Counted from the first letter of the stretch, positions 45,743-55,261 are shown. The stretch is DNA of 64,000 bases from CAWCWN01 sp963799245 (GCA_963799245.1 CAWCWN010000003.1:992001-1056000); one strand, 5' to 3'. Made by a program: numbers and translations. The notes: a model not told the origin generated them from the letters alone.

Positions 45743-47134
45743 TTAGAAGACGGGCAGGTAGCGCTCAAGCTCCCAGGCGTGCACTTGCCGCCTATACTCT
45801 ATCCACTCGATGCTTTTGGCTTCAATAAAGCCATCATAGATAGCATCGCCCAGGGTGTCACGCACCAGGGAATCTTCGCGCAGCTCATCCAGGGCTTCGC
45901 CCAGGGTAGCCGGGAGCAGGCGTGAATGATGCAGCATACGTTCATTTTCATCGCGCAGGAAGAGGCTCTCATCCATAGCGGGTGGAAGTGGCAACTTGCG
46001 TGAAATACCATCCAGCCCGGCCCGTAGCATGACGGCCAGGGCTAAATAGGGGTTGCAGCTGGGGTCGCAGCAGCGCAGTTCAATGCGCGCCGATTGCTGG
46101 CGATTGCTGGTAGGGCGCGGCACGCGAATCAGGGCTTCGCGGTTTACGCGCCCCCAGTTGACGAAGACTGGAGCTTCATAACCTGGCACCAGGCGCTTAT
46201 ATGAGTTGACAAGAGGAGCCAGGATGGCGCACATAGCACGCGCGTGCGCCAGCTGCCCGGCGATGAAGTATTGCCCGACGGGTGAAAGGCCATACTCACC
46301 CTTTTCATCGGCGAAGGCATTGCGGCCCGTATCCAAGGCAATTAGCTGCTGGTGTGTATGCATGCCAGAACCATTGACGCCAAAAAGCGGTTTGGGCATA
46401 AATGTGGCATAGAGGCCATGCTGGGAGGCGAGCGCCTTGAGCACATATTTGGCCGTCACCAGCCCATCGGCAATGGGTAAAGCGTTGTTCGCCTCAAAAT
46501 CGAGCTCATGCTGGCCGGCGGCAACTTCATGATGACTGGCTTCAACGTTGATGTGCATACGCTGGAGCGCACGCACCATTTGCCTGCGCGTAGTGGCGGC
46601 CAGGTCGGTTGAGAGGTCAAAGTAGCCACCTCGATCATTGGGCAGGGGGGTGGGTGTCTTATCTTCCTGGCGCATAAGAAAGAACTCCAGCTCAGGGGCA
46701 ACCAGAAATTTAAAGCCCATGGCTTCCGCTACCTGCAAGGCCCGGAAGAGAGTAGCGCGGGGATCACCATCAAAACTCTCGCCGGCGGGGGTGCGCACAT
46801 CACAGATGACGCGTGCCACCACGTCCTCCTCACTTACCATCCCCGTAGAAGTCAAACCCATATACGGCCTTACTTCGCCGGGCAGAATGGCAAAGTTCGC
46901 GATGTCAGGAAAGAGGTACATATCACTTTCGGCAACACGGGCAAATCCCTCTATTGCAGAGCCATCGAACCACTTACCGCGCGCAATGCAATCGGGAAAT
47001 TGTTCGACAGGAATAGTCACACACTTTGCCATACCCACGATATCGGTAAATTCCAGGTTGACAAAGCGCACACGTTCGGCTTCAATGGCTGCCAGCACGG
47101 CATCTATCTCACTTTGTTTTGCTTGCCCTGACAT
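45743..47134 (-). CDS. glnA: Glutamine synthetase, type I
   Basis: Makes glutamine from glutamate, ammonia and ATP. 463 residues. FDGSAIEGFARVAESDMYLFPD, the metal-site region APELEFFLMR, NGSGMHTHQQL and RIELRCCDPSCNPYLALAV match GSI; the last differs from the usual RSPDPSANPY by two Cys and a missing Ala. The adenylylation Tyr loop (NLYDLP) of GSI-beta is absent, pointing to the alpha type or a GlnA-like paralogue. ATG 47134 has GAGGACGA upstream, and a GTG at 47149 is rejected. No glnB, glnR or amt is adjacent. Paralogue functions such as gamma-glutamyl-polyamine ligase cannot be excluded. Confidence 0.88.
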   Translation of the reverse strand: MSGQAKQSEIDAVLAAIEAERVRFVNLEFTDIVGMAKCVTIPVEQFPDCIARGKWFDGSAIEGFARVAESDMYLFPDIANFAILPGEVRPYMGLTSTGMVSEEDVVARVICDVRTPAGESFDGDPRATLFRALQVAEAMGFKFLVAPELEFFLMRQEDKTPTPLPNDRGGYFDLSTDLAATTRRQMVRALQRMHINVEASHHEVAAGQHELDFEANNALPIADGLVTAKYVLKALASQHGLYATFMPKPLFGVNGSGMHTHQQLIALDTGRNAFADEKGEYGLSPVGQYFIAGQLAHARAMCAILAPLVNSYKRLVPGYEAPVFVNWGRVNREALIRVPRPTSNRQQSARIELRCCDPSCNPYLALAVMLRAGLDGISRKLPLPPAMDESLFLRDENERMLHHSRLLPATLGEALDELREDSLVRDTLGDAIYDGFIEAKSIEWIEYRRQVHAWELERYLPVF

Positions 47135-47205
47135 ACTCGTCGTCCTCACTTTGGCGCTATGTATCTTACGTAACTTATCCCCGCGCCGAGTTTGGGGTAA
47201 GGCCT

Positions 47206-47214
47206 ATTATAACA
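47206..47214 (-). promoter_or_regulatory. Extended -10 promoter of glnA
   Basis: TGTTATAAT on the minus strand; TTGTGG lies 16 bases upstream as -35. Start predicted near 47199, a leader of about 65 bases. The rest of 47135-47477 holds the plus-strand promoter area for ruvX (TGCTATAGA near 47424-47432). Confidence 0.7.
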
Positions 47215-47477
47215 GATCGCGCAGTACCCACAAGGGGTCAATTTACTCTTCACAAACGCTTAACACTGCTGCGTTACAATACATGCAAACGCCAGGACAT
47301 GTATTGGAAGCCATCGCAGGTGCGGGGCTGCGAGAGACAGTGCAGGGAATAAATAGTCAGAGGGGTCTGACAAACCTCTCCAAAAACTTGAGATACTAGA
47401 CAAAATGGGCGCTGTTTCGTTAGAATGCTATAGACATAGCGCTAAAAAGTGTACTGGCGTGGCGGATTGGCGGATAC

Positions 47478-47960
47478 ATGACACGATTACTAGCCCTGGA
47501 TGTAGGAGAGGTCAGGATCGGCGTGGCGGTAAGCGATGCTTTGAGAATGCTGGCCTCTCCCTATAAGACAATCCATGTCTCACGTGACAAAGCGCAGACA
47601 TGGACTGCTATCCAACAGCTCATCGACGAGGTGGAGGCCGAGGAGCTGGTTATTGGCTTACCAATCAGCCTGGACGGGCAGCTGCATGCCCAGGCCGAAC
47701 GCATCCTGGCCTTTGCGGACCGCCTGAGAGAACATATTTCCATTCCGTTAACGTTCTGGGATGAACGTCTTTCCACAGTTGAAGCTCAGCGTTTACTTGC
47801 AGAACGTGAGCAGCCGGCACAGGGCAAACGCCAGCAGCGCGCTAAAGGGCGTTCAAAGCGCAGGCAGAAGGGCCATGAGATTGACGCCATGGCGGCCGCC
47901 GTTTTCCTCCAGGAATATCTGGACGTACAGGCTCGAAAAATTGAGGACACAATACTATGA
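47478..47960 (+). CDS. ruvX: YqgF/RuvX-type RNase-H-fold resolvase
   Basis: 160 residues. RNase-H-like nuclease that acts on Holliday junctions or on pre-16S rRNA in relatives. ALDVGEVRIGVAVSD, LVIGLPISLDGQ, TFWDERLSTVEA and the closing GHEIDAMAAAVFLQEYLD carry the acidic active-site residues. A basic Gln/Arg/Lys-rich loop (about 118-140) replaces the usual short linker. It overlaps mltG by four bases (ATGA), the first gene of ruvX-mltG-uppP. Confidence 0.92.
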   Translation: MTRLLALDVGEVRIGVAVSDALRMLASPYKTIHVSRDKAQTWTAIQQLIDEVEAEELVIGLPISLDGQLHAQAERILAFADRLREHISIPLTFWDERLSTVEAQRLLAEREQPAQGKRQQRAKGRSKRRQKGHEIDAMAAAVFLQEYLDVQARKIEDTIL

Positions 47961-49054
47961 AGGAGCGCAGAAACCCGCGAATCTCGATCGTGGCAGTATT
48001 GTTGCTTGGTATACTAATATTTGCTGGTGTCTTTGCTCTATGGAACACTGCTACTCAGATTTTTGAGCCAGTCATCCCCAGCGGACCTGGCAGAACCATC
48101 CCTATTCAAATTCAAGCGGGTGAGACAACGGTCCAGGTTGCTAACGATCTCCAGGCCAAGGGATTGATCCGCAACGCGCTGGCGTTTCGTCTCTGGGCGC
48201 GTATCAAAGGCCTGGACGCACAGTTGCAGGCCGGCGGGTATAACCACCTGAATACCAGCATGACGACCAGTGATATTGTCAACCAGCTCCTGACAGGTTC
48301 ACCCGATATCCTGTATGTCACCATACCAGAAGGCTATCGCATTGAGCAGATAGCCAGAGTCTTTGCCGGCCAGGGGCTCGCCAAATTTAATCCACAGGAT
48401 TTCCTGAAATATACGAAGCACCCGAACCAGTTTCCCGATGCCGCCAAATACCCATTTCTGAAGCACATACCGCCCGGCGACAGTATGGAAGGACTGCTCT
48501 TCCCCGCCACGTACGACGTACCGTTGAACGCCGACGCTCGCTACGTCGTCAATAGAATGCTGACCGCCTTTGCCAACTATGTACAGCAGAGCGGGCTGGT
48601 GGCAACGGCGCGGGCCAATAATATTTCTGAATACCAGATGGTCATCCTGGCTTCGCTGGTGCAGCGTGAGATAACCAATACCAAGGATGCGCCGGGAGTG
48701 GCGGGTGTCTACTGGAACCGCGTCAGGAACGACGTGCCCAACGATACTGCGGGCTATCTAGGCTCGGATCCGTCGGTCGAGTACGCACGCGATAGTCTCA
48801 ATCCGCCCGCGCAATACTGGTTGCCCTTGCAAAATTCAGGTAAAAATGTGGCCGCGACCAGCCCCTGGAACACGTATGTCAACCAGGGATTACCTCCAAC
48901 GCCGATCTGCAGTCCGGGACTCGCGACCCTGAAAGCCGCGGCGGCACCAACCAGGTCGAATAATTTCTACTTTCTCAGTACGAACACGGGCACAATCGTT
49001 TATGCGCAAACATATACCGAGTTCCAACAATTAGAGCAAAAGTACCTGCATTAA
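47957..49054 (+). CDS. mltG: Endolytic murein transglycosylase MltG
   Basis: 365 residues. One N-terminal membrane helix (SIVAVLLLGILIFAGVFAL) anchors the enzyme outside. Family marks: VTIPEGYRIEQIARVF, GLLFPATYDVP and ASLVQREITNTKDAPGVAGVYWNR, with the catalytic Glu in QREIT. MltG cuts nascent glycan strands and terminates their growth. A LysM-like subdomain precedes the catalytic part. Translationally coupled to ruvX, and followed 22 bases on by uppP, which recycles the lipid carrier; the pairing makes biochemical sense. Confidence 0.94.
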   Translation: MKERRNPRISIVAVLLLGILIFAGVFALWNTATQIFEPVIPSGPGRTIPIQIQAGETTVQVANDLQAKGLIRNALAFRLWARIKGLDAQLQAGGYNHLNTSMTTSDIVNQLLTGSPDILYVTIPEGYRIEQIARVFAGQGLAKFNPQDFLKYTKHPNQFPDAAKYPFLKHIPPGDSMEGLLFPATYDVPLNADARYVVNRMLTAFANYVQQSGLVATARANNISEYQMVILASLVQREITNTKDAPGVAGVYWNRVRNDVPNDTAGYLGSDPSVEYARDSLNPPAQYWLPLQNSGKNVAATSPWNTYVNQGLPPTPICSPGLATLKAAAAPTRSNNFYFLSTNTGTIVYAQTYTEFQQLEQKYLH

Positions 49055-49076
49055 AGAACAGAGAGCAGACAAACAT

Positions 49077-49973
49077 ATGAACCTGAACATCTGGCAAATC
49101 TTTTTCTTAGGTCTGCTGCAAGGAGTAACCGAATTATTTCCCATTAGCAGCCTTGGTCATACGGTAATTGTCCCCGGCCTGCTTGGCTGGGGGGACATCG
49201 TCCACAATGAGAGCTTTTTGCCGCTCATAACGGCTCTGCACCTGGGTACAGCCATCGCCTTGTTCATCTATTTCTGGCGCGATTGGCGGCAGGTCCTGCG
49301 CAGCGTTGGCAAAAGTATCAAAGAAGGTGAGGTGAAAAAGGGCAGCGAGGAGTGGGTCAGCTTTCTGATCATCATTGGCTGCATACCAGCCGGCGTACTC
49401 GGCGTCTTCTTGCAGAACCCGCTCAAGGTGTTGTTTGCCTCTCCGCTGCTGGCCTCGACGTTTCTGATTGTGAATGGCTCGATCCTCTTCCTAGGCGAGC
49501 GTCTGCGCCTGCGAGGGGAGGCGAAAGCGCTGCTAGCCGACCAGGACCCCAAGCAGCGCGCTGCAATTTTCCGCCCCTTATCTTCCTTAACCTGGAAAGA
49601 GGCCATCATCGTAGGATTTGGCCAGGCCCTGGCGTTGATCCCGGGCATTTCACGCTCGGGCGCATCAATGGTCGCGGGTCTGGGCGTGCGCCTCAATCAT
49701 GAAGATGCGGCCCGCTATTCTTTCTTGCTGGGCACGCCTCTTATTGCAGGCGCAGCCCTGGTCGAGATCCCGCAACTCCATGTCCAGAGCTCTTCAGTGC
49801 TTCTGCTTGTCTTCATTGGTACCGTCGTGGCCGGAGTCGCGGCCTTTTTGAGCACCAAATTTCTGATGAAATACTTCGAGACAGGGAGCCTCTATCCTTT
49901 TGCCTACTATTGTTGGGGCGCAGGCCTCATCGCGTTGATCGTCTTTCTGGCTGTTTTGCACGCGCAGGTGTAA
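49077..49973 (+). CDS. uppP: Undecaprenyl-diphosphatase (BacA/UppP)
   Basis: Integral membrane phosphatase that regenerates undecaprenyl phosphate for cell-wall synthesis. 298 residues and about eight helices. Signatures: GLLQGVTELFPISSLGHTVIVP (BacRS1, with Glu and Ser) and PGISRSGASMVAGL (BacRS2). A hydrophilic loop of about 30 residues (LRLRGEAKALLADQDPKQRA) lies in the middle. Third gene of the ruvX-mltG-uppP set. Confers bacitracin tolerance in other bacteria. Confidence 0.95.
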   Translation: MNLNIWQIFFLGLLQGVTELFPISSLGHTVIVPGLLGWGDIVHNESFLPLITALHLGTAIALFIYFWRDWRQVLRSVGKSIKEGEVKKGSEEWVSFLIIIGCIPAGVLGVFLQNPLKVLFASPLLASTFLIVNGSILFLGERLRLRGEAKALLADQDPKQRAAIFRPLSSLTWKEAIIVGFGQALALIPGISRSGASMVAGLGVRLNHEDAARYSFLLGTPLIAGAALVEIPQLHVQSSSVLLLVFIGTVVAGVAAFLSTKFLMKYFETGSLYPFAYYCWGAGLIALIVFLAVLHAQV

Positions 49974-50115
49974 AGGAAGGACCCAAATTGGCTATTCTCT
50001 CCCGAGGTGTTCAGCGTCGGAGATTTATTCGTTTGTTACAATGTAGGTGCTTTGGAGAAACCAGAGCGAATATTGCAAAACATACATCAACTAGAAGAGG
50101 TAGGTATCATTCCCG

Positions 50116-50304
50116 ATGAAAAATCTGTACTATGTTCTACTTGCGCTTGGCGTCATTGCGCTCATAGCCGGCATTTACCTGTTCGCCACTGCAACGGCGG
50201 CGGCTCCGCATCATTACACTAAGATCGCCGCGCTTATCGCTGGCGTCGTCCTAGTGTTGATCGGCGCCTACGGTGCGTTCATCGCGAAGCCCAAGGCTGC
50301 CTAG
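50116..50304 (+). CDS. Mini membrane protein with two helices
   Basis: 62 residues: helix 1 (YYVLLALGVIALIAGIYLFA), a short loop with HHYTK, helix 2 (IAALIAGVVLVLIGAYGAFI) and a basic Lys-Pro-Lys end. An SD-like AGAGGTAGG lies 16 or more bases upstream. The pattern is found in small Chloroflexota proteins of unknown function. Downstream of uppP by 142 bases, ending at a 24-bp hairpin. Confidence 0.75.
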   Translation: MKNLYYVLLALGVIALIAGIYLFATATAAAPHHYTKIAALIAGVVLVLIGAYGAFIAKPKAA

Positions 50305-50309
50305 TGCTC

Positions 50310-50363
50310 GCGACCGAACTGACGAGGGCAGCGAGTTACCGCTGCCCTCGTCAGTTCGGTCGC
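50310..50363. terminator. 24-bp perfect hairpin between convergent genes
   Basis: Arms 50310-50333 and 50340-50363 are exact reverse complements with a six-base loop. It sits between the mini membrane protein and fmt, three bases before the fmt stop. Probably bidirectional; no U-tract on either side. Confidence 0.75.
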
Positions 50364-50366
50364 TGC

Positions 50367-51335
50367 TTACCGTAAAACCTCGCCGACGATCTGAGGATAG
50401 CCGCGCAGAAACTCCTCTACACTCATCGCCTTTTTGCCTTCCAGTTGCACCTGCTTGACCACCAGCAGGCCCGCAGCGCTAACAATAGCCAGCATTTTGT
50501 GACCCGCCTCTTCACCTGCGGTAACCGTTCCGGGAACAAGCGTCTGACCTGCTGTGCGTGTTGAGGCGGAGAGTATTTTAATACGCTTGCCCCGCCAGTG
50601 GCTGTAGGTACCCGGCCATGGTGTATAGGCGCGGACCTTGCGCGCCAACACGGCCGCGGGTAGTTGCCAGTTGATCTCGCCATCTTCTCTGCGCAGCAAT
50701 TTCGTATGCGATGCGAGCTCTTCCGCCTGGGGTTCGGGTTTGAGGCGCCCCGCGATCCAACCCGGCAGCACCTCGAGCAGCGCCTGCGCGCCCAGTTCTG
50801 CCAGTCTGGCGGTGAGGCTGCCGGTGGTCTCATCTTTAGCGATGGCAAGGCTCTTTTTCAGCAGCGTCGGGCCCGTATCCACCCCGGCGTCGAGGAGCAT
50901 AATCGTCACCCCGGTCTCAGAGTCATCCTGCAGGATAGCTTCAGAGATAGGTGAGACACCACGGTACTTGGGCAGCAATGAAGCATGGATGTTGAGGGTG
51001 CCATAGTGCGGCTGATCGAGAACCGCCTGGGGTAGGATCTGACCGAAGGCGGCTACAATGTACAGATCGGCGTGATAGGCGGCCAGGGCCTCAATATTTT
51101 CGGCGCGTTTCAAGGAGCCTGGCTGCCAGACAGGAAGACCATGTGCCAGGGCCAGCGCTTTGACCGGTGAAAAAATAATTTCTTGTCCGCGCCCCACCGG
51201 TTTATCCGGACGCGTGATCACTGTCACGAGCTCGTATCCCTGCGGCAGCACCTTGCCGGGAGGGGCTCCCTGAATAAGCGCCTCCAGAGGCGCTAGCGCG
51301 AACCGTGGCGTCCCCATATATATAACGCGCAACAT
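50367..51335 (-). CDS. fmt: Methionyl-tRNA formyltransferase
   Basis: Formylates initiator Met-tRNA with 10-formyl-THF. 322 residues from ATG 51335 (AGGGAGAG six bases upstream). Formyl-transfer site NIHASLLPKYRGVSPISEAI, GVTIMLLDAGVDTGP and the C-terminal OB-fold domain (REDGEINWQLPAA onward) are clear. Usually linked to def; here no def gene is adjacent. Confidence 0.97.
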   Translation of the reverse strand: MLRVIYMGTPRFALAPLEALIQGAPPGKVLPQGYELVTVITRPDKPVGRGQEIIFSPVKALALAHGLPVWQPGSLKRAENIEALAAYHADLYIVAAFGQILPQAVLDQPHYGTLNIHASLLPKYRGVSPISEAILQDDSETGVTIMLLDAGVDTGPTLLKKSLAIAKDETTGSLTARLAELGAQALLEVLPGWIAGRLKPEPQAEELASHTKLLRREDGEINWQLPAAVLARKVRAYTPWPGTYSHWRGKRIKILSASTRTAGQTLVPGTVTAGEEAGHKMLAIVSAAGLLVVKQVQLEGKKAMSVEEFLRGYPQIVGEVLR

Positions 51336-51584
51336 GAATACTCTCCCTTTCCAGTCAGTATGTTTCATACAGTAGCATGTTTACAATAGTAGCGCAATAG
51401 AGTAACCTCAGCATTCAAGCGCACAAAAACATCCCTGCGCCGCGCCGCAAGGCCACAGGAGGGGTAGAAAAAGGTAAACTCTCGACTCATGCCTGCAAAT
51501 ATGCGAAAATAGCAGCAATGAACCTGTGCCGGTTTGCTCGCCAGGGTAAACTGCACCTATTCCACGACGAAAGAGAGTTTCACT

Positions 51585-52527
51585 ATGTCCACTACAACTC
51601 CCAACCCCGATACGCAGGCGGCTGACCGGGACAGTGTCAGGGCAACGACGGGCTCCACTATACAGGGCTGGCTGCTGATTGTGCTGGTTTTTGTGGCGGG
51701 AGCGGCTTCACTCGCGGTGGAACTTTCTGCCTCGCGACTGCTGGCGCCTTATTTCGGGACATCCCTGTTTGTCTGGGCAAACCTCATCGGGCTTATCCTG
51801 CTCTACCTTACCATTGGCTACTATGTTGGCGGGCTCGTGGCCGATCGCCATCCCCGACCCGACCTGCTTTATCTCTTAATCACGGTGGCCGCCTTTCTGA
51901 TCGGGCTCATCCCCTTCATTTCGCGCCCCATCCTTAGCTGGTCGCTCTCCGCTTTCGCGACCTATTCTATCGGCGTCTTTTACGGCTCACTGGTCGCTGT
52001 TATCTTTCTGTTTGCCATTCCCATGATTCTCCTGGGCTGTGTCTCCCCTTACGCGATTTGCCTGCGCGTGGAGCAGGTGGGCAGGTCCGGGCGTACAGCC
52101 GGCCAGCTCTACGCCATCTCTACGGCCGGCAGTATTCTGGGCACCTTCCTGCCCGTGCTCTGGCTCATTCCCACCTATGGCACCTATCGCACCTTTCTTA
52201 TCTTCGCGCTTTGCCTGCTGTTGATCTCGTTTATCGGTCTGCTGGTCACGCGCATGAGCAGCGGGCCCCTGGCGCATCCGCGCCTGCCGAGACATATCCT
52301 GCCCAGCATTCTCTTGATACCCCTGGGCTTTGCTGCGTTCGGCCTGCAGGGGCCAATAAAACCCCACAGCGCTGGGCAACTTCAAGACCAACGTCAGCGA
52401 TCTGACAAATCCCACGCTGCGAAGCATTGCCGCGGCCAGCATCACTTACGGCCATATTCGTGAGGAGAAAACTTCTAACGTTTATTTTAGCGATGACCGC
52501 GCTCCTGTCGAGCAGTTGATCGACTAG
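51585..52527 (+). pseudogene. Spermidine-synthase-like membrane protein, catalytic core deleted
   Basis: The N-terminal 265 residues are the seven- to eight-helix membrane domain found in fused spermidine-synthase-like proteins (AVELSASRLLAPYFGTSLFV onward), up to LQGPIKP. Right after this the frame changes: the plus-one frame from about 52363 to the TAG at 52525-52527 reads ALGNFKTNVSDLTNPTLRSI and ends SDDRAPVEQLID, the expected C-terminus of the same kind of protein. The whole aminopropyltransferase domain of some 200 residues is missing and the join is out of frame, so the 292-residue open frame ends in nonsense residues. Internal deletion plus frameshift; non-functional as an enzyme. Confidence 0.8.
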
Positions 52528-52576
52528 ATCATCTTCGACGCAGCAGTAAATGGCGGTCGCTAAGGAGAAAGCACCA

Positions 52577-53380
52577 ATGCAACCAATAGACCTGAGTTCA
52601 ATGCGCGTTATTGACCTCTCCCAGAACTGGGATATGCACACGCCCGGCTTTGCCACGTATGAAGGGCCCACCATCAAGTGGATCAAGCGGGTCGCCTTTG
52701 ACAAGGTAGGTGGGCAGCACATCTCGTCTACGCTGCACGTCGGGACGCACCTGGACGCTCCGCTGCACTTTATTACCAATGGACAGGATATCGGCAGTAT
52801 CCCCCTGGATAAACTGGTTGGGGGGGGCGTAGTTGTGGACCTCGAGAGTCTTGGCATCGGCGATTATGACATCTATACCTCGGCCCACTTCGAGGAGTGG
52901 GAACGTAAAACGGGCCTGCGCATCGAGCCAGGCGACATCGTCGTCGTGCATACAGGCTACCACAAGTATTATCCCAGCAACTGGTATGGTGAGTCTGAGC
53001 CTAACGAGACGCGCTATTTCATCAAGCATCCCGGCCCGACGCGCGAATTTGTCAACTGGGTGCTGGAGCGTAAGATCTCGTGGTTTGCCATTGATGCCGG
53101 CTCAATGGATCATCCCATGAACACGGTTATCCGCAAGGTACGCCCCGACCTGGCCGCCAAATGTTCACACAAGCTGGGCAGGCCCCTGGAGGAGATCTGG
53201 CCCGACGATGATCTGCAGTTGATGCATTACGACATGTTTCCGCACGGCGTCTTTCACATCGAGAACGCGGGCGGCATGATCGACGAGGTGTTGGATCAAC
53301 GTGTCTGGATCGGCTGTTTCCCCTGGAGGTTCAATGGCGGAGAGGCTGCTTTCTGCCGGCTGGTGGCTTTTGTAAGTTAG
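52577..53380 (+). CDS. Cyclase family protein (kynurenine formamidase-like)
   Basis: 267 residues. Metal-dependent hydrolase with the signature HVGTHLDAPLHF, as in kynurenine formamidase and isatin hydrolase. VVVDLESLGIGD, PGDIVVVHTGYHKYYP and AIDAGSMDHP fit the fold. ATG 52577 has AAGGAGAAAG just upstream. Starts 50 bases after the spermidine-synthase-like remnant. The actual substrate, an N-formyl, amide or lactone compound, is not clear. Confidence 0.92.
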   Translation: MQPIDLSSMRVIDLSQNWDMHTPGFATYEGPTIKWIKRVAFDKVGGQHISSTLHVGTHLDAPLHFITNGQDIGSIPLDKLVGGGVVVDLESLGIGDYDIYTSAHFEEWERKTGLRIEPGDIVVVHTGYHKYYPSNWYGESEPNETRYFIKHPGPTREFVNWVLERKISWFAIDAGSMDHPMNTVIRKVRPDLAAKCSHKLGRPLEEIWPDDDLQLMHYDMFPHGVFHIENAGGMIDEVLDQRVWIGCFPWRFNGGEAAFCRLVAFVS

Positions 53381-53401
53381 ATGCTACCCCCTGGTCGCGC
53401 C

Positions 53402-54532
53402 TCAGCCAGCAGGTTGCTCGTCGCAGGGGATGCCTGCCAGCGTCTGCTGCATTAAAAATTGCGTGACGGCTGCGAGGCTGCCCGTCTCTTTAAACAGGGC
53501 AATCTGTCGATCGGCGCCTGTACCGCGTGGATCATCCAGCAGGCCGCGCATGTAGTTCAGATCCTGGCGCGTCCCCAGATCATCGACGACGTCATCAACC
53601 GCATCCAGGAGTTCGTGTATGGCAGCGCGCATACTCATATTGCGCTCCTTGACAAAATCCACGATCTCAGCATCAAGACCGTAACGTGTGGAGCGCCATT
53701 TGTTCTCTTCCAAGAGGTAACGCGGCAGAACAGGGCTGTCTATCCCACGTTTATACAGCCAGGTATACTTGGCGACCAGGGATTGACACAGGGCGACAAT
53801 GGCCATGACATCATTGAGCGTAAGAGGCATATCGAAGATGCGAAACTCGATGGTGCCAAAAAAAGGGTGAGGGCGGATATCCCACCAGATTTTCTTCCCG
53901 TTGTCGATGCAGCCTGTCCGAACCAGCTTCTGCACATATTCATCAAAGGCGTTCCAGGAAGGGAATGCATCGGGAAGGCCACTGCGAGGGAAACGCCTCC
54001 ACACAATCGTGCGATAGGATTTGAGCCCCGTCATTCGTCCAGCCCAGAATGGAGAGTTCGAGGAGAACGCCAGCAGATGCGGCAGCCATGTGCGTAACTG
54101 GTTCATCAATATCAGGGCGAGCTCGTTACTTTCCACGCCGACATGGACGTGCAGCCCGTAGATTAGAACGGAGCGAGCGACATCCTGAAACTCTTCCTGG
54201 AGCTCTGCATAGCGGGGGTAAGGAGTTGTAATCTGATCCATCCAATGAGCGCTGGGATGTGTGCCAGCGCTCACCAGAGCCAGTCCCTCGCTGGCCAGAA
54301 GCTGCGACAGCCTTGCGCGCAGCCGTTGCTGCTCCCGGCGAGCCGCCGCAATGTCTGGATATACTCCGGAAATAAGCTCTACAGTTGGCTGCAGCATCTC
54401 AGGTTTGATCTGTTCACCGAAAATGGCTGTGCCCTTTTCCACGATGGCCATAATATGCGGGCTGAGCTGGCCTGTATGGCGATCTACCATCTGAAATTCT
54501 TCCTCGATGCCAAGCGTAAAATGGGTCGTCAT
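53402..54532 (-). CDS. Carboxylate-amine ligase, GCS2 type (YbdK-like)
   Basis: 376 residues, glutamate-cysteine ligase type 2 fold with weak or different ligase activity in characterised members. FTLGIEEEFQMVD at the N-terminus and ARSVLIYGLHVHVGV, TIEFRIFDMPLTLNDV in the middle are diagnostic. AAGGAG precedes the ATG by about seven bases. Convergent with the cyclase gene. Product unknown: gamma-glutamyl amide formation is plausible. Confidence 0.92.
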   Translation of the reverse strand: MTTHFTLGIEEEFQMVDRHTGQLSPHIMAIVEKGTAIFGEQIKPEMLQPTVELISGVYPDIAAARREQQRLRARLSQLLASEGLALVSAGTHPSAHWMDQITTPYPRYAELQEEFQDVARSVLIYGLHVHVGVESNELALILMNQLRTWLPHLLAFSSNSPFWAGRMTGLKSYRTIVWRRFPRSGLPDAFPSWNAFDEYVQKLVRTGCIDNGKKIWWDIRPHPFFGTIEFRIFDMPLTLNDVMAIVALCQSLVAKYTWLYKRGIDSPVLPRYLLEENKWRSTRYGLDAEIVDFVKERNMSMRAAIHELLDAVDDVVDDLGTRQDLNYMRGLLDDPRGTGADRQIALFKETGSLAAVTQFLMQQTLAGIPCDEQPAG

Positions 54533-54874
54533 GCCTATACTCCTTTATGACATCTTCTACATACAGGTATGTGCGGCCTATGTAAGTGCAGCCCGCATGT
54601 CGTACGTGGGGGAGAAGCAGCGATGAGTGGTAGAAAATGCCAGGAGATCGGATGGCAGCGCAGGCATAAGAAACTCAGCTACTGTTAGCGGCAGATCGCA
54701 GGAGCCCACCAGATTGAGCAGGCTTTGACAGGGCGCTAAAGCGCGTGCTCGCATACGCGTCCCTCAGGAATGAAAGCCTCGCAGCTTAGATTGTAAGGTA
54801 TACCAACCACACTAAAAGTCTCAGGAATTATAGCGTACACAAGCCTATGCTCTTTGTCAAGAGCAACTGCATCC
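54533..54874. other. 340-bp gap between the GCS2 ligase and cdd
   Basis: No gene supported. A minus-strand frame reads DKEHRLVYAI, which recalls RelE/YoeB toxins but lacks the rest of that fold. No terminator or tRNA-like structure recognised. Confidence 0.4.
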
Positions 54875-55261
54875 TTAGAGGCCAAATGCAAGTGGTAATA
54901 GATCGACGACTGAGAAGTCCTGCGTGCTGCCATCGATGTAGATCGTAGCATGAGGAGCGAGGTCAGCGAGCCACTGGCGACATGCGCCACAAGGTGTGCG
55001 CTGGCTCAGCGATGCCGCGGGGAGAGCATCGATGCAGGCGACGGCGACCGCAGTAATCGGGCTGGAGCCAGCGGCAAGCGCAGCGGCAAGGGCCGCGCGC
55101 TCCGCGCAGAGCGTCAATCCATAGCTGGAAATTTCGATATTTACCCCCGTGTAGAGCCTACCACCTGCCAGCAGTGCGGCGCCGACGCGAAAATGCGAGT
55201 ATGGACAATGCGCGTGCAGTGCAGCCGCACGCGCGCTGGCTAACAATTCCTCGCGTGTCAT
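54875..55261 (-). CDS. cdd: Cytidine deaminase
   Basis: Converts cytidine and deoxycytidine to the uridine forms in pyrimidine salvage. 128 residues, the usual homotetrameric length. Zinc site: Cys52 and Glu54 in LCAERAA, Cys91 and Cys94 in TPCGACRQ. Substrate-binding NIEISSYGLT is present. AGGAG lies seven bases before the ATG. Monocistronic. Confidence 0.95.
   Translation of the reverse strand: MTREELLASARAAALHAHCPYSHFRVGAALLAGGRLYTGVNIEISSYGLTLCAERAALAAALAAGSSPITAVAVACIDALPAASLSQRTPCGACRQWLADLAPHATIYIDGSTQDFSVVDLLPLAFGL

Noticed and set aside
54736..54990. Minus-strand frame with DKEHRLVYAI, reminiscent of RelE/YoeB toxins
   Set aside because: It overlaps cdd in another frame, has no start signal and no antitoxin, and the rest of the toxin fold is absent; probably chance.
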